DNA of 64,000 bases from Volvox africanus (Eukaryota > Chlorophyta > Chlorophyceae > Chlamydomonadales > Volvocaceae), in contig BSDZ01000010.1 of NCBI GenBank assembly GCA_030268105.1, forward strand, positions 4,006,001-4,070,000, read 5' to 3'. Position numbers and translations under genes: made by a program. The notes below the pieces were generated by a model. It worked only from the letters and a program-made list of their open reading frames with translations. It was not told the DNA's origin and did no database searches. Positions 30,771 through 41,751 of the stretch are shown one piece after another; the stretch's first letter is position 1; the number at the start of each line of letters is the position of its first letter.

Positions 30771-33547
30771 TCATGACGCTGCCTTCGGGGCCTTCGCAAC
30801 TCGTCGGTCATTTGGCGGCCTGAAGGCCTGAACTACCGCCGGCACCGTCTCAATGTAGGGCCCTTCTAGCAGCTGGATGCAATAGGGTATAGACTGGAAC
30901 ACCTCGTCGAAGGTTTCTCTGATGGACTTGGGTTTCCCCGGCAGGTTGATGATGAGCGTACGGCCGCGGATACCCGCCGTCTGGCGTGACAGGACGGCAG
31001 TGGGCACGTACCTGCGAACCCACGAATCCGGCCCCGGGGGAAGGCCGGCTATACTTCAACAACCACGGCGTGAGGTTAAATATGTTTTATTTTACAGAGC
31101 GGCGGCTGATCCTGACGTACATATTATGTATGTGTGTTTGAAAGGTATAACTAGAGGGCAGAGTGTCCGCACAGTCACCCACTTCCCACTGGGACCGGCA
31201 CTCGCATGCCTGGGCCGTGAGTCGGGATCCTCCTCCCTCCCCACCCCCCATTTCCTAACGTCGTGTGCCCGGTGAATAGACAAATATGGCCATGGGCAAA
31301 AGTAATGTTCTGTGTTACATGAAGGGCTTTGATGATGGCGAGTTAATGACCGAACGAGACGCCAACCTGCCCCCTGCACGCACCCCCCCGGCGGAGACCC
31401 CCCCCCGCTCTTCCCTACCCCCGGTCGAGGGTCCAGGTCAGTGATGGCCCCGCCATTACCCCGCTCTCGTATTAGCCCGCCCTCGCGCCTAAAGAGAGGT
31501 CTCTGAGGACAATAGCGGCCCTGCACGGGGTTCGGCCTAACTGGAAAGCCCGTCGTCGCCAGCCAGGGCCGCCCGCATGGGGCCTCTCCCTCCAAGAGGT
31601 ATCGCACGTGTGCGTCGTTTTACCTCCCCTGCTCCCCTCCTCCTCGTCTCCCCTCCTCCCCTCCTCCCCTCCTCCCCTGCTCCACCCAACCCATACCTAC
31701 ATACACCGGCACAGCACCGGGACCGCCGGCCGCAGCCAATCAGTGCCTCCGGTGTGCACTGCCCGCCAGCTCCCCACTTCATTCTCGGCTGGATGTGGTC
31801 ACTCCCGCCAGCAGCAGGCCCCGCCACCACTTCCTCTCACCCCCAACGAGGTGGTTCAGTGCAGCTCTTCCAGGTCCCTCTCGCAAGGCCTCGGCAGCCT
31901 GGCACCCCCCTCCCGTGTCTTGAGCCGATGTACCCCAAGACCAGCTGTTTACGTCCCCGTCCCCGTCCCCGTCCCCGTCCCCGTCCCCGTCCCCGTCCCC
32001 GTCCCCGTCCCCGTCCCCGTCCCCGTCCCCGTCCCCACCTAAGGCCGATAGCCCGCATCTGTTCTCCGTATCCCGGCATCATCCGGCTGCACACCGCCTC
32101 GGTGGCCTCCGGGGTCACATCCCGAGGTGCGGGTCCCGTGCCGCCCGTCGTGACGATCAGACAGCAGCCCTCGCGGTCGGCCTGGACCGGCGGGTACGAG
32201 GATGGACCGTGTCCCAGAGCATGGCAGGGCGGCGCAGCGGCACACGGCAACCCGAAGTCGAGTGTTACGTAGTAAATAAACCCCGTGTGGAGGGGAATGG
32301 CCCCTCGGGAAATGTTGTGATTGGGGTGACCAGGGTTTAGGCGGCGAGGGGTAAGGAGGAGCAGCGGGACAGAGTACGGCGTCCACGGAATCGATGCCAG
32401 CCGTGCATCCCTTGGGGAGACAACGGGACGGGCACGGCGCAGGCGAAAGGAGAGGGGGGCTGGAGGAGGCAAAGGTGGGAGAGGGTAAGGGCTGGCGAAG
32501 GCAGGGAGGGGGGTGGAGGCTGGCGGAGGCAGAGCGGGTGGTCTGCAGGGGAGCTCAAAGCCATAGCGTGGGGCGGACCCGTGCCGGGGCCCATACACTC
32601 CCCTACATACACGATATACGTGTTTTTGCATGTACCAATTAATCAGAGGCTTCCAGTTGGGGGCGGGGCCCAATTTGTAACAAGCTACACCGGTGCCGGT
32701 TCGTCCCAGTCTCTGAACCTCTTTCATCCACGCCCAGTCATGCTCCCTTTCCGGCATCATATACCCAAACCAGCAGGCTGGCATGCCAGGTCAATATGTG
32801 GAATAAAGAACTGGCTTGGATAAAGCACAATGGGCAGTGTGGCACGGCACTCCTGCATCTCCTCCTCTGTTTTGCCACCCCTCATGCCAGATGTGCAGTC
32901 GCCTGGCCCCCGAGGATCGGTCGGTGGACCGAGGTGCACCATCTGAAGAGCAGCTTTGGATCGGCGTTGCCCCTCAGGGCGCTCAGGTCAGCCGATTACA
33001 GTTAGGACGTGCACAACTCGACTCCGGTTCCGAAACACCCTTCTTCGTGCGGCCATCTTCGCCATCGTTCTGCGCTGTTCTGCATGTAGCTGTGGACAGC
33101 CCCCCCAATGCATTCTCAGGGAAGGTTCATAGCTTGCTTGGTTGCGGAAAAACAAACGCAGCATACGAACCTCGTCACTGCGTACGTGCCGGCACGTGCG
33201 GAGCTTTATGGTTCCCGGGCTATCCAGCTGAGCGCCTCGTTGCCGCAATGTTACGTGATCGCCCATCGCGTCTGCTATACCCCGTTTGGTCCCTTTTGCC
33301 CACCCACCATATCGATGAGCGCCTTCTCAATTTCGGGTTGCTCGTCGGCAACCACCCGGTACACGGCCTCCCAGGGTGACTCCACCGCCTCGGCAAAAAA
33401 GCTTAGGACGGCGGGGCCGCTTAAATCTTCATAGACGCCAGCACTAGCACGGTCACTGACGGTGAGCACGCCGAAGCGCGCGGGTTCGCCTATGCTTTCT
33501 GGTGAGCCCCCACTAAGAGGTAGCAGGTTTGCAGGAGAGAAAGCCAT
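30771..33547 (-). CDS. CNX1G: molybdopterin adenylyltransferase (MogA / CNX1 G-domain), stand-alone
   Basis: Three exons, phases closing: 33,547-33,308; 32,181-32,039; 31,011-30,771; 624 nt, 207 aa (bacterial MogA is about 195). The enzyme adenylylates molybdopterin, priming it for molybdate insertion in molybdenum cofactor synthesis (nitrate reductase and other Mo enzymes). Visible signatures: FGVLTVSDRASAGVYEDLSG at residues ~25-44 and DEQPEIEKALIDM at the end of exon 1. Exon 2 has the nucleotide/pterin-binding loop TTGGTGPAPRDVTPEAT and MMPGYGEQMR. Exon 3 has VPTAVLSRQTAGIRG, LIINLPGKPKSIRE and IPYCIQLLEGPY. In higher plants this domain is fused to the MoeA-like E domain (CNX1); here the protein ends at a stop with no E domain, as I recall for Chlamydomonas. 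Intron 1 holds a 128-bp repeat and intron 2 begins with a G-rich hexanucleotide array. Confidence 0.95.
31955..32032. repeat. hexanucleotide array CCCCGT x13
   Basis: Thirteen perfect CCCCGT units on the plus strand; on the CNX1G transcript strand they read ACGGGG. The array starts within a few bases of the intron 2 splice donor (exon end at 32,039). Confidence 0.95.
32629..32756 (+). repeat. 128-bp repeat, copy 2 (intron 1 of CNX1G)
   Basis: Partner of 29,507-29,634, 3.1 kb away, about three mismatches, same orientation, again inside an intron of a minus-strand gene. Confidence 0.9.
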
Positions 33548-33968
33548 CCTGGGTTGACAGATAAACGCTCAGCAATCTGAGTATTCGGGCTTCCGTTGCA
33601 CCTGCTTAAAATAGAAGCCAGGCCCAGGACCAGTCGCTTGCAGTTACAAGGAAGCGCACTTCTTGTCCACAACCCTCATGTACCTTTACGCAGGTGAATC
33701 AACTGCGCTGTGGCACCTTCTTAACGGGCGTGCCGTACCATAGCTTCATTCTGCTTCCTGCGATCAAGGTAAAAACAATCCCATATTCATTAAGAATATC
33801 GGCGTATATAGCCATCATTATCTGTCGGGAGACTCGCTGTCCGTAGCCTGCACATCTTCCAAGGTAGCTTCCGTGACCCATACAGGTTCTTACGGACACT
33901 AAATGCTGGATGCCTGACCCCCAACCTACCATAATTTTCCCATTAGCCCATAGTTCATAACAGATACA
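33548..33968. other. bidirectional intergenic region between CNX1G and VPS32
   Basis: The 421-bp gap between two divergent start codons must carry both promoters. I see no clear TATA box or other element. A pyrimidine-poor CATAACAG just before the VPS32 ATG could be the end of a 5' UTR intron. Confidence 0.45.
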
Positions 33969-34679
33969 ATGTTCAAAAAGCTTTTCGGGCAAAAGGCTCC
34001 GCCAAGCGGGGTCTCGCAGTCTTCCGCCTCTGCTGCAAACAAGACTATTTCTGCAATCCAGAACTTAACTGAACATGAGGAGTCCCTTGAGAAGCGCAAA
34101 TCTCTGCTGGAGAAGCGCATGGACCAGGAACAGGAGAAGGCCAAAAAATTTCTTAGCGAGAAGAAGAAGGCGCAGGCACTGCAGTGCTTAAAGAAGAAGA
34201 AGCTTTTGGAAAATGAGATTGCTAACCTGGACAATATGATTATGCGCGTAAATGAGCAGCGTATGATGTTGGAGGGCCAGCGCACGACAACCGAGGTAGT
34301 GTCCTCCATGCACACCGCTGCGTTAGCTGCTAAGGAGAACATGCGGGTGATGAAGATTGAGAATGTGGACAAGGTGGTGGACGAAATCAATGAGACGACA
34401 GACCAGATGCGCCAGCTCAACGAGGTGTTCGCAGCCCCGTTAGGGCTTGGCGCTGACCTTGATGAAGACGAGCTTTTGGCTGAGCTCGAAGAGATTGAGG
34501 CGACGGAGCTGGATAAGGAACTTCTGGAGCCAGCGCCTGTTCCCGTCACTAAGGTACCGGCGGCTGCGCAGGCAGCATCGCAGAAGATGCCATCTGTTCC
34601 CCAGAAGCAGAAGCAGCCGGCGGCCAAGACGCAAGAGGAGTTGGAACTTGAGGCGCTCCAGGCCGAGATGGCACTTTGA
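33969..34679 (+). CDS. VPS32: ESCRT-III core subunit VPS32/SNF7 (CHMP4 type)
   Basis: A single uninterrupted frame of 236 aa starting MFKKLFGQK, the normal length for this family (about 220-240). It is the main polymer-forming ESCRT-III subunit, which assembles filaments on endosomal and other membranes for vesicle budding and scission; VPS20 nucleates it and VPS4 disassembles it. Sequence features: a basic N-terminal ~130 residues rich in Lys/Glu heptads (EESLEKRKSLLEKRMDQE; KKAQALQCLKKKKLLENEI), VVDEINETTDQMRQLNEVF for helix 4/5, then an acidic C-terminal half (DLDEDELLAELEEIEATELD) and a Pro/Ala/Gln linker. The end ELELEALQAEMAL is the MIM1-like helix for VPS4. It is intronless here although its neighbours have many introns. 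The 254-codon minus-strand frame is its shadow. Confidence 0.95.
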   Translation: MFKKLFGQKAPPSGVSQSSASAANKTISAIQNLTEHEESLEKRKSLLEKRMDQEQEKAKKFLSEKKKAQALQCLKKKKLLENEIANLDNMIMRVNEQRMMLEGQRTTTEVVSSMHTAALAAKENMRVMKIENVDKVVDEINETTDQMRQLNEVFAAPLGLGADLDEDELLAELEEIEATELDKELLEPAPVPVTKVPAAAQAASQKMPSVPQKQKQPAAKTQEELELEALQAEMAL

Positions 34680-35638
34680 GGGAGGGGCATGAAGGACGCA
34701 TTCAGGATATAATTCTAGATTGAGGGCCTGGGTTTGTGCAGCGGTGGCGGCAGGGTTAAAGCTCAGGGAAATCGCCCATTGATTGGGCAGGGTGAGGGTT
34801 TGCAGTAGCGCGTACTGCTCGTTGCCAAGCGATAGGTCAAGGGCCAAGTGGGATGCTCGGCAGTGCAGACTATTTAGGGTAAGCATCCACGCGGCCTGCA
34901 GATACGTAGTCGGAGGGGTCCCCTCTGTCGACAACAGGGGTAGGTATGCATCGGCACGAGTTCGCCTGCAAGGATCTGCTGAGAGATGGACACCATCTTG
35001 TTCCTCGTTCGTAAAAGGCTACTGTGAATATCTTCGGCTTGGAGTGGACAGCAGACTGCGGCTAGAGCGACAGGCAGGTGGGGATTTTCCTTTTCGTGGC
35101 GTAATTCAATTCCAGCATCTCTCGGCAGTCGTCTTCGGGATGCAGTTTTCCTTGCGCCTAGACATTCCTCAATATTTTTCTTACGGGAGGGGGAATTGAG
35201 AATGCAATACGCTGAGTTGGTGCGTGTAGGACCCGAACTTGTTGTGTTATCCATACATATAGTTATCTGTGTTGGGGGTAGGCGTTAGTAATTTGAGACC
35301 TTATGGCTTGCACGAATGCGTCAAGTATACTCGTCGTTGAAACTGGTCATTGTTGACGGCTGCGCCTTTAATGAGGTGCACATGAGTGTGGCCTGGTGTG
35401 CACCCATCTGTGTTATGTCGTACGCTGTACTTTAAAATGCCGTGCACATTGCATTGAGCATTGCCTTTTTGTTAATAGCCATGAATGTGATATAAGTCAC
35501 AGTCTACCGGTGCGAAGCCCGCCGTGCCAGCTGTGCAAAACAGAGGCGCAACCCAGGCTCAGTGCTCTTTACGAAAGAAGCGCGTTATTACTTGGTTGCT
35601 AAAAGATTGATGCCGGCTTTTGGCATAAGGCATTAAGT
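34680..35638. other. intergenic; no gene supported
   Basis: Minus-strand frames here (to about 126 codons) have no recognisable motif. I see nothing I can support except the 3' flank of VPS32 and the 5' flank of the acetyltransferase gene. Confidence 0.4.
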
Positions 35639-38600
35639 ATGAGCAGTCTTTCTTTAGACGAGGCTTTAGCTTTGTTGCCCATCGAAATTCGTGAAGTCGT
35701 GAAAGAGCTACCGAAAGATGAAGCAAGTCGAGTTCTCCAAAAACTACTTGTTCGTAGGAGTATTGAATTTCGTCCGCTTGTAGAGAAGGACCTTCGCGAT
35801 ATCAAGGTGAGCGTCGGAGCCCTTGCCTCCCCGTGCTTGCACGTCGGCGGCGACACCAAACTCGCGGCCATCGTTTCTCAGGCACGCACCGCAAAAGATT
35901 GCGAATTTGGGTTTAAAAGTGTCGACGTCGATCTAACCTGGAAGGAGCTAAGCCGTCCAAGGTGTGCTAGGGTTTTGGATTTGCCTAGCTTGGCCTTTAA
36001 TGTCTCTGGATTTTTACCTTACCGTCCATCGCGTTACTTTTAAGCTACTTTCGCCAACAGGCAATTGACTAAATGGTGCCCCGTCTCTGTCTTGTAATGC
36101 ACCTGCAAGCACGGCAACAAGTACGGCAGCTGTGTGAGGACAAAATAAGCCCTTGGCCTTCTTGGCTGACTAGCGAGCGACCTGCTGCATGAACAATGCA
36201 CGGAGTTACCTCCTGCAATACCCAGCGCCTTGGGGCCTTCCATCCATCTGTCAGCTTTGCGCAGCTGCATCGTTGGACGAGAGTTGATTACCAAGCAAGC
36301 GCTCCGGCCGGTTGACAGGGACTCAAGGCACCAGCGTTTACCATGTCCCTCCCTGTCTCCCAACATGAAGAGTGTTATTGTTATTGCAGCGTTCCTAGCA
36401 GGCCCCAGTGAACTGAGCAACTGAGTAATGAATAGTGCGGCATAGCCCCTGCCAGCCCATGCAGTACGGAGACCCCTAACCCTCCCATGTGCACCCGCCG
36501 CATGGCCCCCTGCCCCCATCCCCACCCTCATCCACACTCTCATTTTTATCGACCGCATCATGTGCCCACCTGGACAAATGATATGATATAGTATAGTACT
36601 CCATCGTTATCGTTAGTAGCGTATTAGATTCTCTCTGCACCCCGAATGTTTGAATGCTATGCTGAGTTTTTCCACCAGCCGGTCAGGTGGACCCAAAGCC
36701 TGGGGTGCCGGATGGCCAGCGGGATCGATTCAGCAGGATCGATTTGGGTCCGGGTCCAGGTCTGGTTAGTCTGGTTTGCTAACTCTCCAGGTTGACTGCT
36801 TGTGTGATTGCACCGCATCGTCAAGTCCCCATACGGGGGGGGGGGACGCACAGCGCGCTTCAGTATTTGCAGGTCCACCTGACCGGCTGGTGGAACAACT
36901 CAGCATAGCATACGAACATTCGGGGTGCAGAGAGAATCTAATACGCTACTAACGATAACGATGGAGTACCTATACTATACCTATATTATAGCATTTGTCC
37001 GGAGACATGTACAGTAATATACACAAAGCTTTCCTCAAGGCCCCCGAGACCCTTTCCCTGCACATCGGCATAACGTCATCCCCTCCGCGGGCCCTCCTGG
37101 CTGCCTTTGCCCCTCCCCGCCGGCCCCTCTGCAGTTACATCTCTCTGGGCGCCTTTGCCGACCAGGAGACTCAGGGTCAAGGTGTCCCAGTGGCCTTCGT
37201 GGTCGCAGAGATCTGCAGGCAGCCTGGGGGATTTGAGCAGCTGCTCGCACGGGTGGAGGCCGAGGAGGAGGAAGGGACCTCTGCAGCCTCTGTCGATCAC
37301 AGCAATGCACGGGTGGGTGGGCGGGTGGGCTAGGTGCGAGGTGGGGCCGCATCCTTCCCCTGTATGGGGGATAGAGCCTCGTTGTGGACATGTGGGGAGG
37401 ACGAAGCGAGCGAATCGATTTGCAGGCATGCGGGGTGCGGTTGTTCGACCATCATGTGGGCATACCTGGGGCCGAAGCGTATGAAAAAGTCCTCCATGTG
37501 CTGCAGGGTGAGAATAATAATAAGGCCTCTTGGGGGGTTGATTGCGACGTTTCTACTTCCCAACACCAGTGTACGGCCTCTCCTGGTGGGACCTTCGTGG
37601 CTCCTATTCATCCCTGTACATCGCACCAGCCGCCCAGCTACTCAATCCTTCGGCGTGCATTGTTTGTCTCGTGGATTCACCCGGCCCCTGCGCCCCTGCC
37701 TCCCTTTCCCCGGCCCCTGCGCCCCTGCCTCCCTTTCCCCGGCCCCTGCAGAACGGTGGCGCCGGCCTCAGCTCCGGCCTCAGCCCGGCTGCCCACCTGG
37801 GTGCTACAGCACCACTGAGGTCCAGTCCTCGGGAGCTGGCGGCGGCCATGCAAGCTGTCGGGTGTCGTGGCCCGCAGGACCTTGCGGTGGCGGTTTGGTA
37901 CATTGGCGTATCGTACGAGTACCGCCGGCAGGGTCTGGGCTCACAGCTGATTGACTTGGTGCGGGAGGTGGCTGAGCAGGCGGGGTGAGTAAATGGGGGG
38001 CCGAGGTGAGTGCGAGGGCAAGGGCGAGAGGAGATGGAGTGTCAGGGGGAAGGTGAGGATGCCATCGCCAGGGCCAGGGCGAGAAGGAGGACGACCTCAA
38101 AACACTCTGAAGGCCAGAGCCCGTCAAAATGTGGGGCCCAAGGGCGCGATGAACTGGCAGTACTTGAGGCCCTAACCGCCGGGCATATGGGAATGAGGGT
38201 CATGTGAGACTGTGTGTGTATGTGTGTGTGGCATGACGCACAAGGTGATTGAAGAGAGAGCCTTTTCCAGCACGTTGCACCTTGTGTGGGGCTCAACTGC
38301 GGGCAGCATGAAGCGCTGTGAGTGATCTGCTCCATGCATGGGGCGAGGTTCTGGACCGGCCCTTGACCCAGTGGCTCAGTGGCTCAGTGGCTGAGGGGTG
38401 ACACGGCCTACCCTGCTCTTGCCCGGTGCAGATGCAAGTCTATGCTGTTGCATGTGGCGGAGTACAACCCCAACGCAATTTCGTTCTACAGCGCGTACGG
38501 CTTCACGCCAGTGCCTGATCTGTATAAACAGGGAGAGCGGGGAAGGCACCAGCTGATGTATATGGCGCTTACACCGCCCATGGCGATGGCGGGCCTAGGT

Positions 38601-39056
38601 GAAGCGGGGGGGGATGCCTCCACCTCGTCCTCAGATGCCACGCCGTCGTTGGGAGCTGCAGGCCCCAGACGGGGATTTGGGGCGGGTATGAAGAAGGGAA
38701 AGGGCGGGAAGCGGCGGGCGCTGCCCTCCTGGGAGAACCCGGCGGAGCAGGTCTGGGGCTCTCGACCCCGGCTGGCAGTCCAACAACTGCCGGGTGTTCA
38801 ACGCAGCGCTGCATTTGACAGGTATAGATTTGGTCCATCAGTCGCGGCTGCGGCCTCCGCGGGAACGTCCATTCCAGCAATAGCAGGCGCTGCGGTGTGC
38901 GCCTACAGGGGAGGTGTAGCCAGTGGTGCGGGGCGCCAGTTGCGAGTGGGATCCCTAGGGGCGCTCACGGGAGCCGTCACCTGGACTCCTGTGGGACCGG
39001 GAAGCAGGAGGAGGTTGCGAGCTTCTGCCATGTCCCATCTGCTTGTCGGCGGGTAG
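35639..39056 (+). CDS. GNAT N-acetyltransferase, NAA60-like
   Basis: Six exons: 35,639-35,806; 36,992-37,312; 37,426-37,507; 37,570-37,661 (3' end uncertain); 37,752-37,984; 38,432-39,056. All phases close. Exon 1 ends RSIEFRPLVEKDLRDIK and exon 2 starts HLSGDMYS; joined this resembles the V-K-H-L-C-G-D segment I recall from NAA60. VPVAFVVAEI follows as a core beta strand. Exon 5 has WYIGVSYEYRRQGLGSQLID, with the R-R-Q-G-L-G acetyl-CoA pyrophosphate loop (Q/R-x-x-G-x-G/A). Exon 6 has MLLHVAEYNPNAISFYSAYG, the C-terminal strand and N-x-x-A-x-x-F-Y helix. NAA60 acetylates N-termini of proteins at Golgi membranes in animals, or the plasma membrane in plants. The long Gly/Ala/Arg-rich tail (~170 residues) is extra. 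Intron 1 carries a long inverted repeat that contains its 3' splice site. GNAT fold is secure; NAA60 subtype is a moderate inference. Confidence 0.82.
36572..37000. repeat. MITE-like element with ~120-bp inverted repeats, in intron 1 of the acetyltransferase gene
   Basis: Left arm about 36,572-36,692 starts GGACAAATG; right arm about 36,872-37,000 ends CATTTGTCC. The arms pair over about 120 bp with few mismatches and short indels, sharing for example TCCATCGTTATCGTTAGTAG. The centre is about 180 bp and includes a run of 12 or so G. The right arm contains TATTATAG at 36,984-36,991 followed by CATTTGTCC, which is the 3' splice site and first codons (H-L-S) of exon 2. Confidence 0.88.
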
Positions 39057-39296
39057 CAGCCCCGCAGCTGCAATGGCCGCCATCGGGGTGCCGCAATCCC
39101 TACCAACTGATTACAGGCGGTTCATATTACTGAGGCCAAAAAGTGCTAAAGAGCCGCTAACCTGCTGCTGAGCCGGTGACAACTTTTATGAGTTGGTGGG
39201 GCATCACCGAGTGGGGTGCTGGTGCAGGCTGGAGCCAGCAAGAGGCGGCGTGCGTAGTGGCGACATCGAAACGTTGACCCAAATGATTGTTAACGC

Positions 39297-39301
39297 TGTA
39301 A
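39297..39301 (+). terminator. TGTAA polyadenylation signal of the acetyltransferase gene
   Basis: The first TGTAA downstream, 241 nt after the stop codon at 39,054-39,056, a reasonable 3' UTR length. Confidence 0.5.
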
Positions 39302-41751
39302 TGTTGTCAGCTGCTGTATGGCTGATCAAAACGGGTTTGTGAAGGGCTGTGTGATCTCACGACTTTGACAGGAAGTAATGGACAGAAAGCGCCGTACAGG
39401 AATGACGAGGGTTGGGTCTGGGCCCCAGGAGCGGAGGTCCGACTGTAAGGTGTATGTGTGTGGGGGGGGGCTGACTGGACCGACTGGAACGGTGAAGCTT
39501 GTGTTTCCCAACAGATTCAATCTGACCGGAGTTCACTTCTTCCTGTTAAGCATTTTTCAAAATACACTGCGGGAGAAGACGCTAGCCCGCCAAGCAACTG
39601 TTCATTGGTGGTCCCTGTCAGGGAAGTCCCTGCCCTGGTCCCTGTCCCTGCAAACCGTAACACCGTTTGGCCCCCGAACAGCACGTAAACATGTCAAAAC
39701 TTGCGTTAAGTCCTAACTCACTGCAGAGCGCCATTAAAGATTGGGCGAGGTATGGTGTGTACCCTGGCGGCACAAACCCGCCTACAAGCACTGCGAGAGG
39801 CCGCTGGTGTTCCTGCTGCATGCATATGCATGGTGGGTAGTGCTGTATCTCTGTTGTGTCCGCCTACAAAGGCCCAATCGGAAGATGACCGTCTGCGGTC
39901 CAATCCTGGACACTACCCGTAGATACACCATGACATTACAGGTAGCGCGGCTAAAGCAGCTAGAGCAGATAGAGCGGCTGCTCTGGCACTCAAGCCGGCT
40001 GTGGTGAGTTCGATAGGTCTGTATGTGTGGGCTGTGCAGACTCAGGTATCTTGGGGTAAGGCAATGGCCGACTAACCACTGTGGTCATCGCACTTCTCAC
40101 ACTTATGCGTCGATCATGCCAGCATTGAAGTAATAATATAGCACATATTATTACTTAACAATTCTTGCTATTTTAATGCTCATTAAATATGTTTGTCGCC
40201 TCAATCCTAACATTTGTTAGTTGGTGCATTAATGATACAGCTGGCAATGCAAGACACAGAATCCCCCATTTCGTGGATTCCACAATGCCCAACTAGCTAA
40301 ATATATACAGATACATAGATGTACGAGGACGGCCGAATAGCTTAAGCTTTTACCGAGCTCCAATCGGATTATCATCAATGTTATCATATTGAACTAGATT
40401 ACCCTGTGATTGGCCCGAGCCAAGCCTGAGCATTGTTAGCCAGTTAGATGATGATTGCCTGGCGTCAGTTCTGATAGCCGAATGCACTGCATCGCGTCTA
40501 ATTGACTGTACGTTGTAACCTTTTTGATCCTGAAGATTCCACTACCTCTGAGATTGCGTCTGGATGCTTTGTCTATTTTGTGAGCATTCAGCATTCGGCA
40601 CTGAATGTTTAGACGTGCAGATAAGTGCATAAGCAGTGAGGAGGGATACAACAATTTTGGTAGAGAGACAGGTTAGTTCACGGACTGTCTTATCCTGATT
40701 GTTGTATCTCTGTTGTGTCGGCCTACAAAGGCCCGATTGGAAGATGCAGCAGGTGGGCCCAGAAAACTGATGTACAGTAAAGGTTCCACTGTAGGTTTGT
40801 GAGCTGGTTCATAATTATGAATAAGTGCCCGTTAAAGCCACACGCTCGACACATGTGTTTTGGGTGGGGAGAACACACACAAGCAGCAACAATCAGGGAA
40901 ATAGGTAGGTCTCTTTGCAAATACAGGTACTTGTGCACCTTCTACTTATGCCTACCTAACATGCTGAGCCTGGTAATCTAGGACGCGTTCCACAGCATAC
41001 AGGATCTATCTGTTTGCCAAACGGCCAGGTAGTACATCCATGACAGGTGAGTGCTCCTGTTTGCTTCAGGCAGAGCACCTCAATATGGGTGTAACAGAGA
41101 GGTATGGAATGCAAGGTGAACACTTAGGTCACCATCAGATGCTGCAGCTCTACAGTCACTGAGCCTACCATATACACTACAGGATAAGGCCCACAAAACA
41201 TGCAAATGACTTACTGGGTCCATCAGCTGCGGAATGAATATTTTCATGCATATGACCCAGGTGGCCTTTGGTGAAGGTGACATCCTTTTTGGACTTCTTG
41301 CAATAGTCCGCAGCCTGTGTTGTACAGCTTCCAGACAAGCAGCATCCGTTAGACATGACATAAAGGATTTCACAAGCGTCTTTACAGCTGGTACATTGTC
41401 AAGGCCTCAGGTGAACAGAAGGCTCCCTAACACATAAAATCTGTTAACCACTCGTACCTTGAAATGCTGTAGCTCTTGTTATATCCACTTATGCAAAGGC
41501 CTGATCGGAAGATGACCATACACAATCCAACCTGGACAAACCTGGACATTACCATAGACACCCAGGTTACTACAAGAATAGAAGCACGAGGTATCAACAG
41601 AGAGTCATAGCTGCTACACATAAGTCAGACCACGAGGTGGCTGTTTTGATGAGCTTCCTTTTCTCTTGCCTGCCTCAGTATACAACTTCTCACAACAAAG
41701 TAGTATATGTACAGATAGCGTAATAAGCAACTAAGCAACGAGGAACACTTG

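Noticed and set aside
33926..34690. 254-codon open frame on the minus strand
   Set aside because: It is exactly antisense to VPS32 and Ser-rich, the usual shadow of a Lys/Glu-rich gene.
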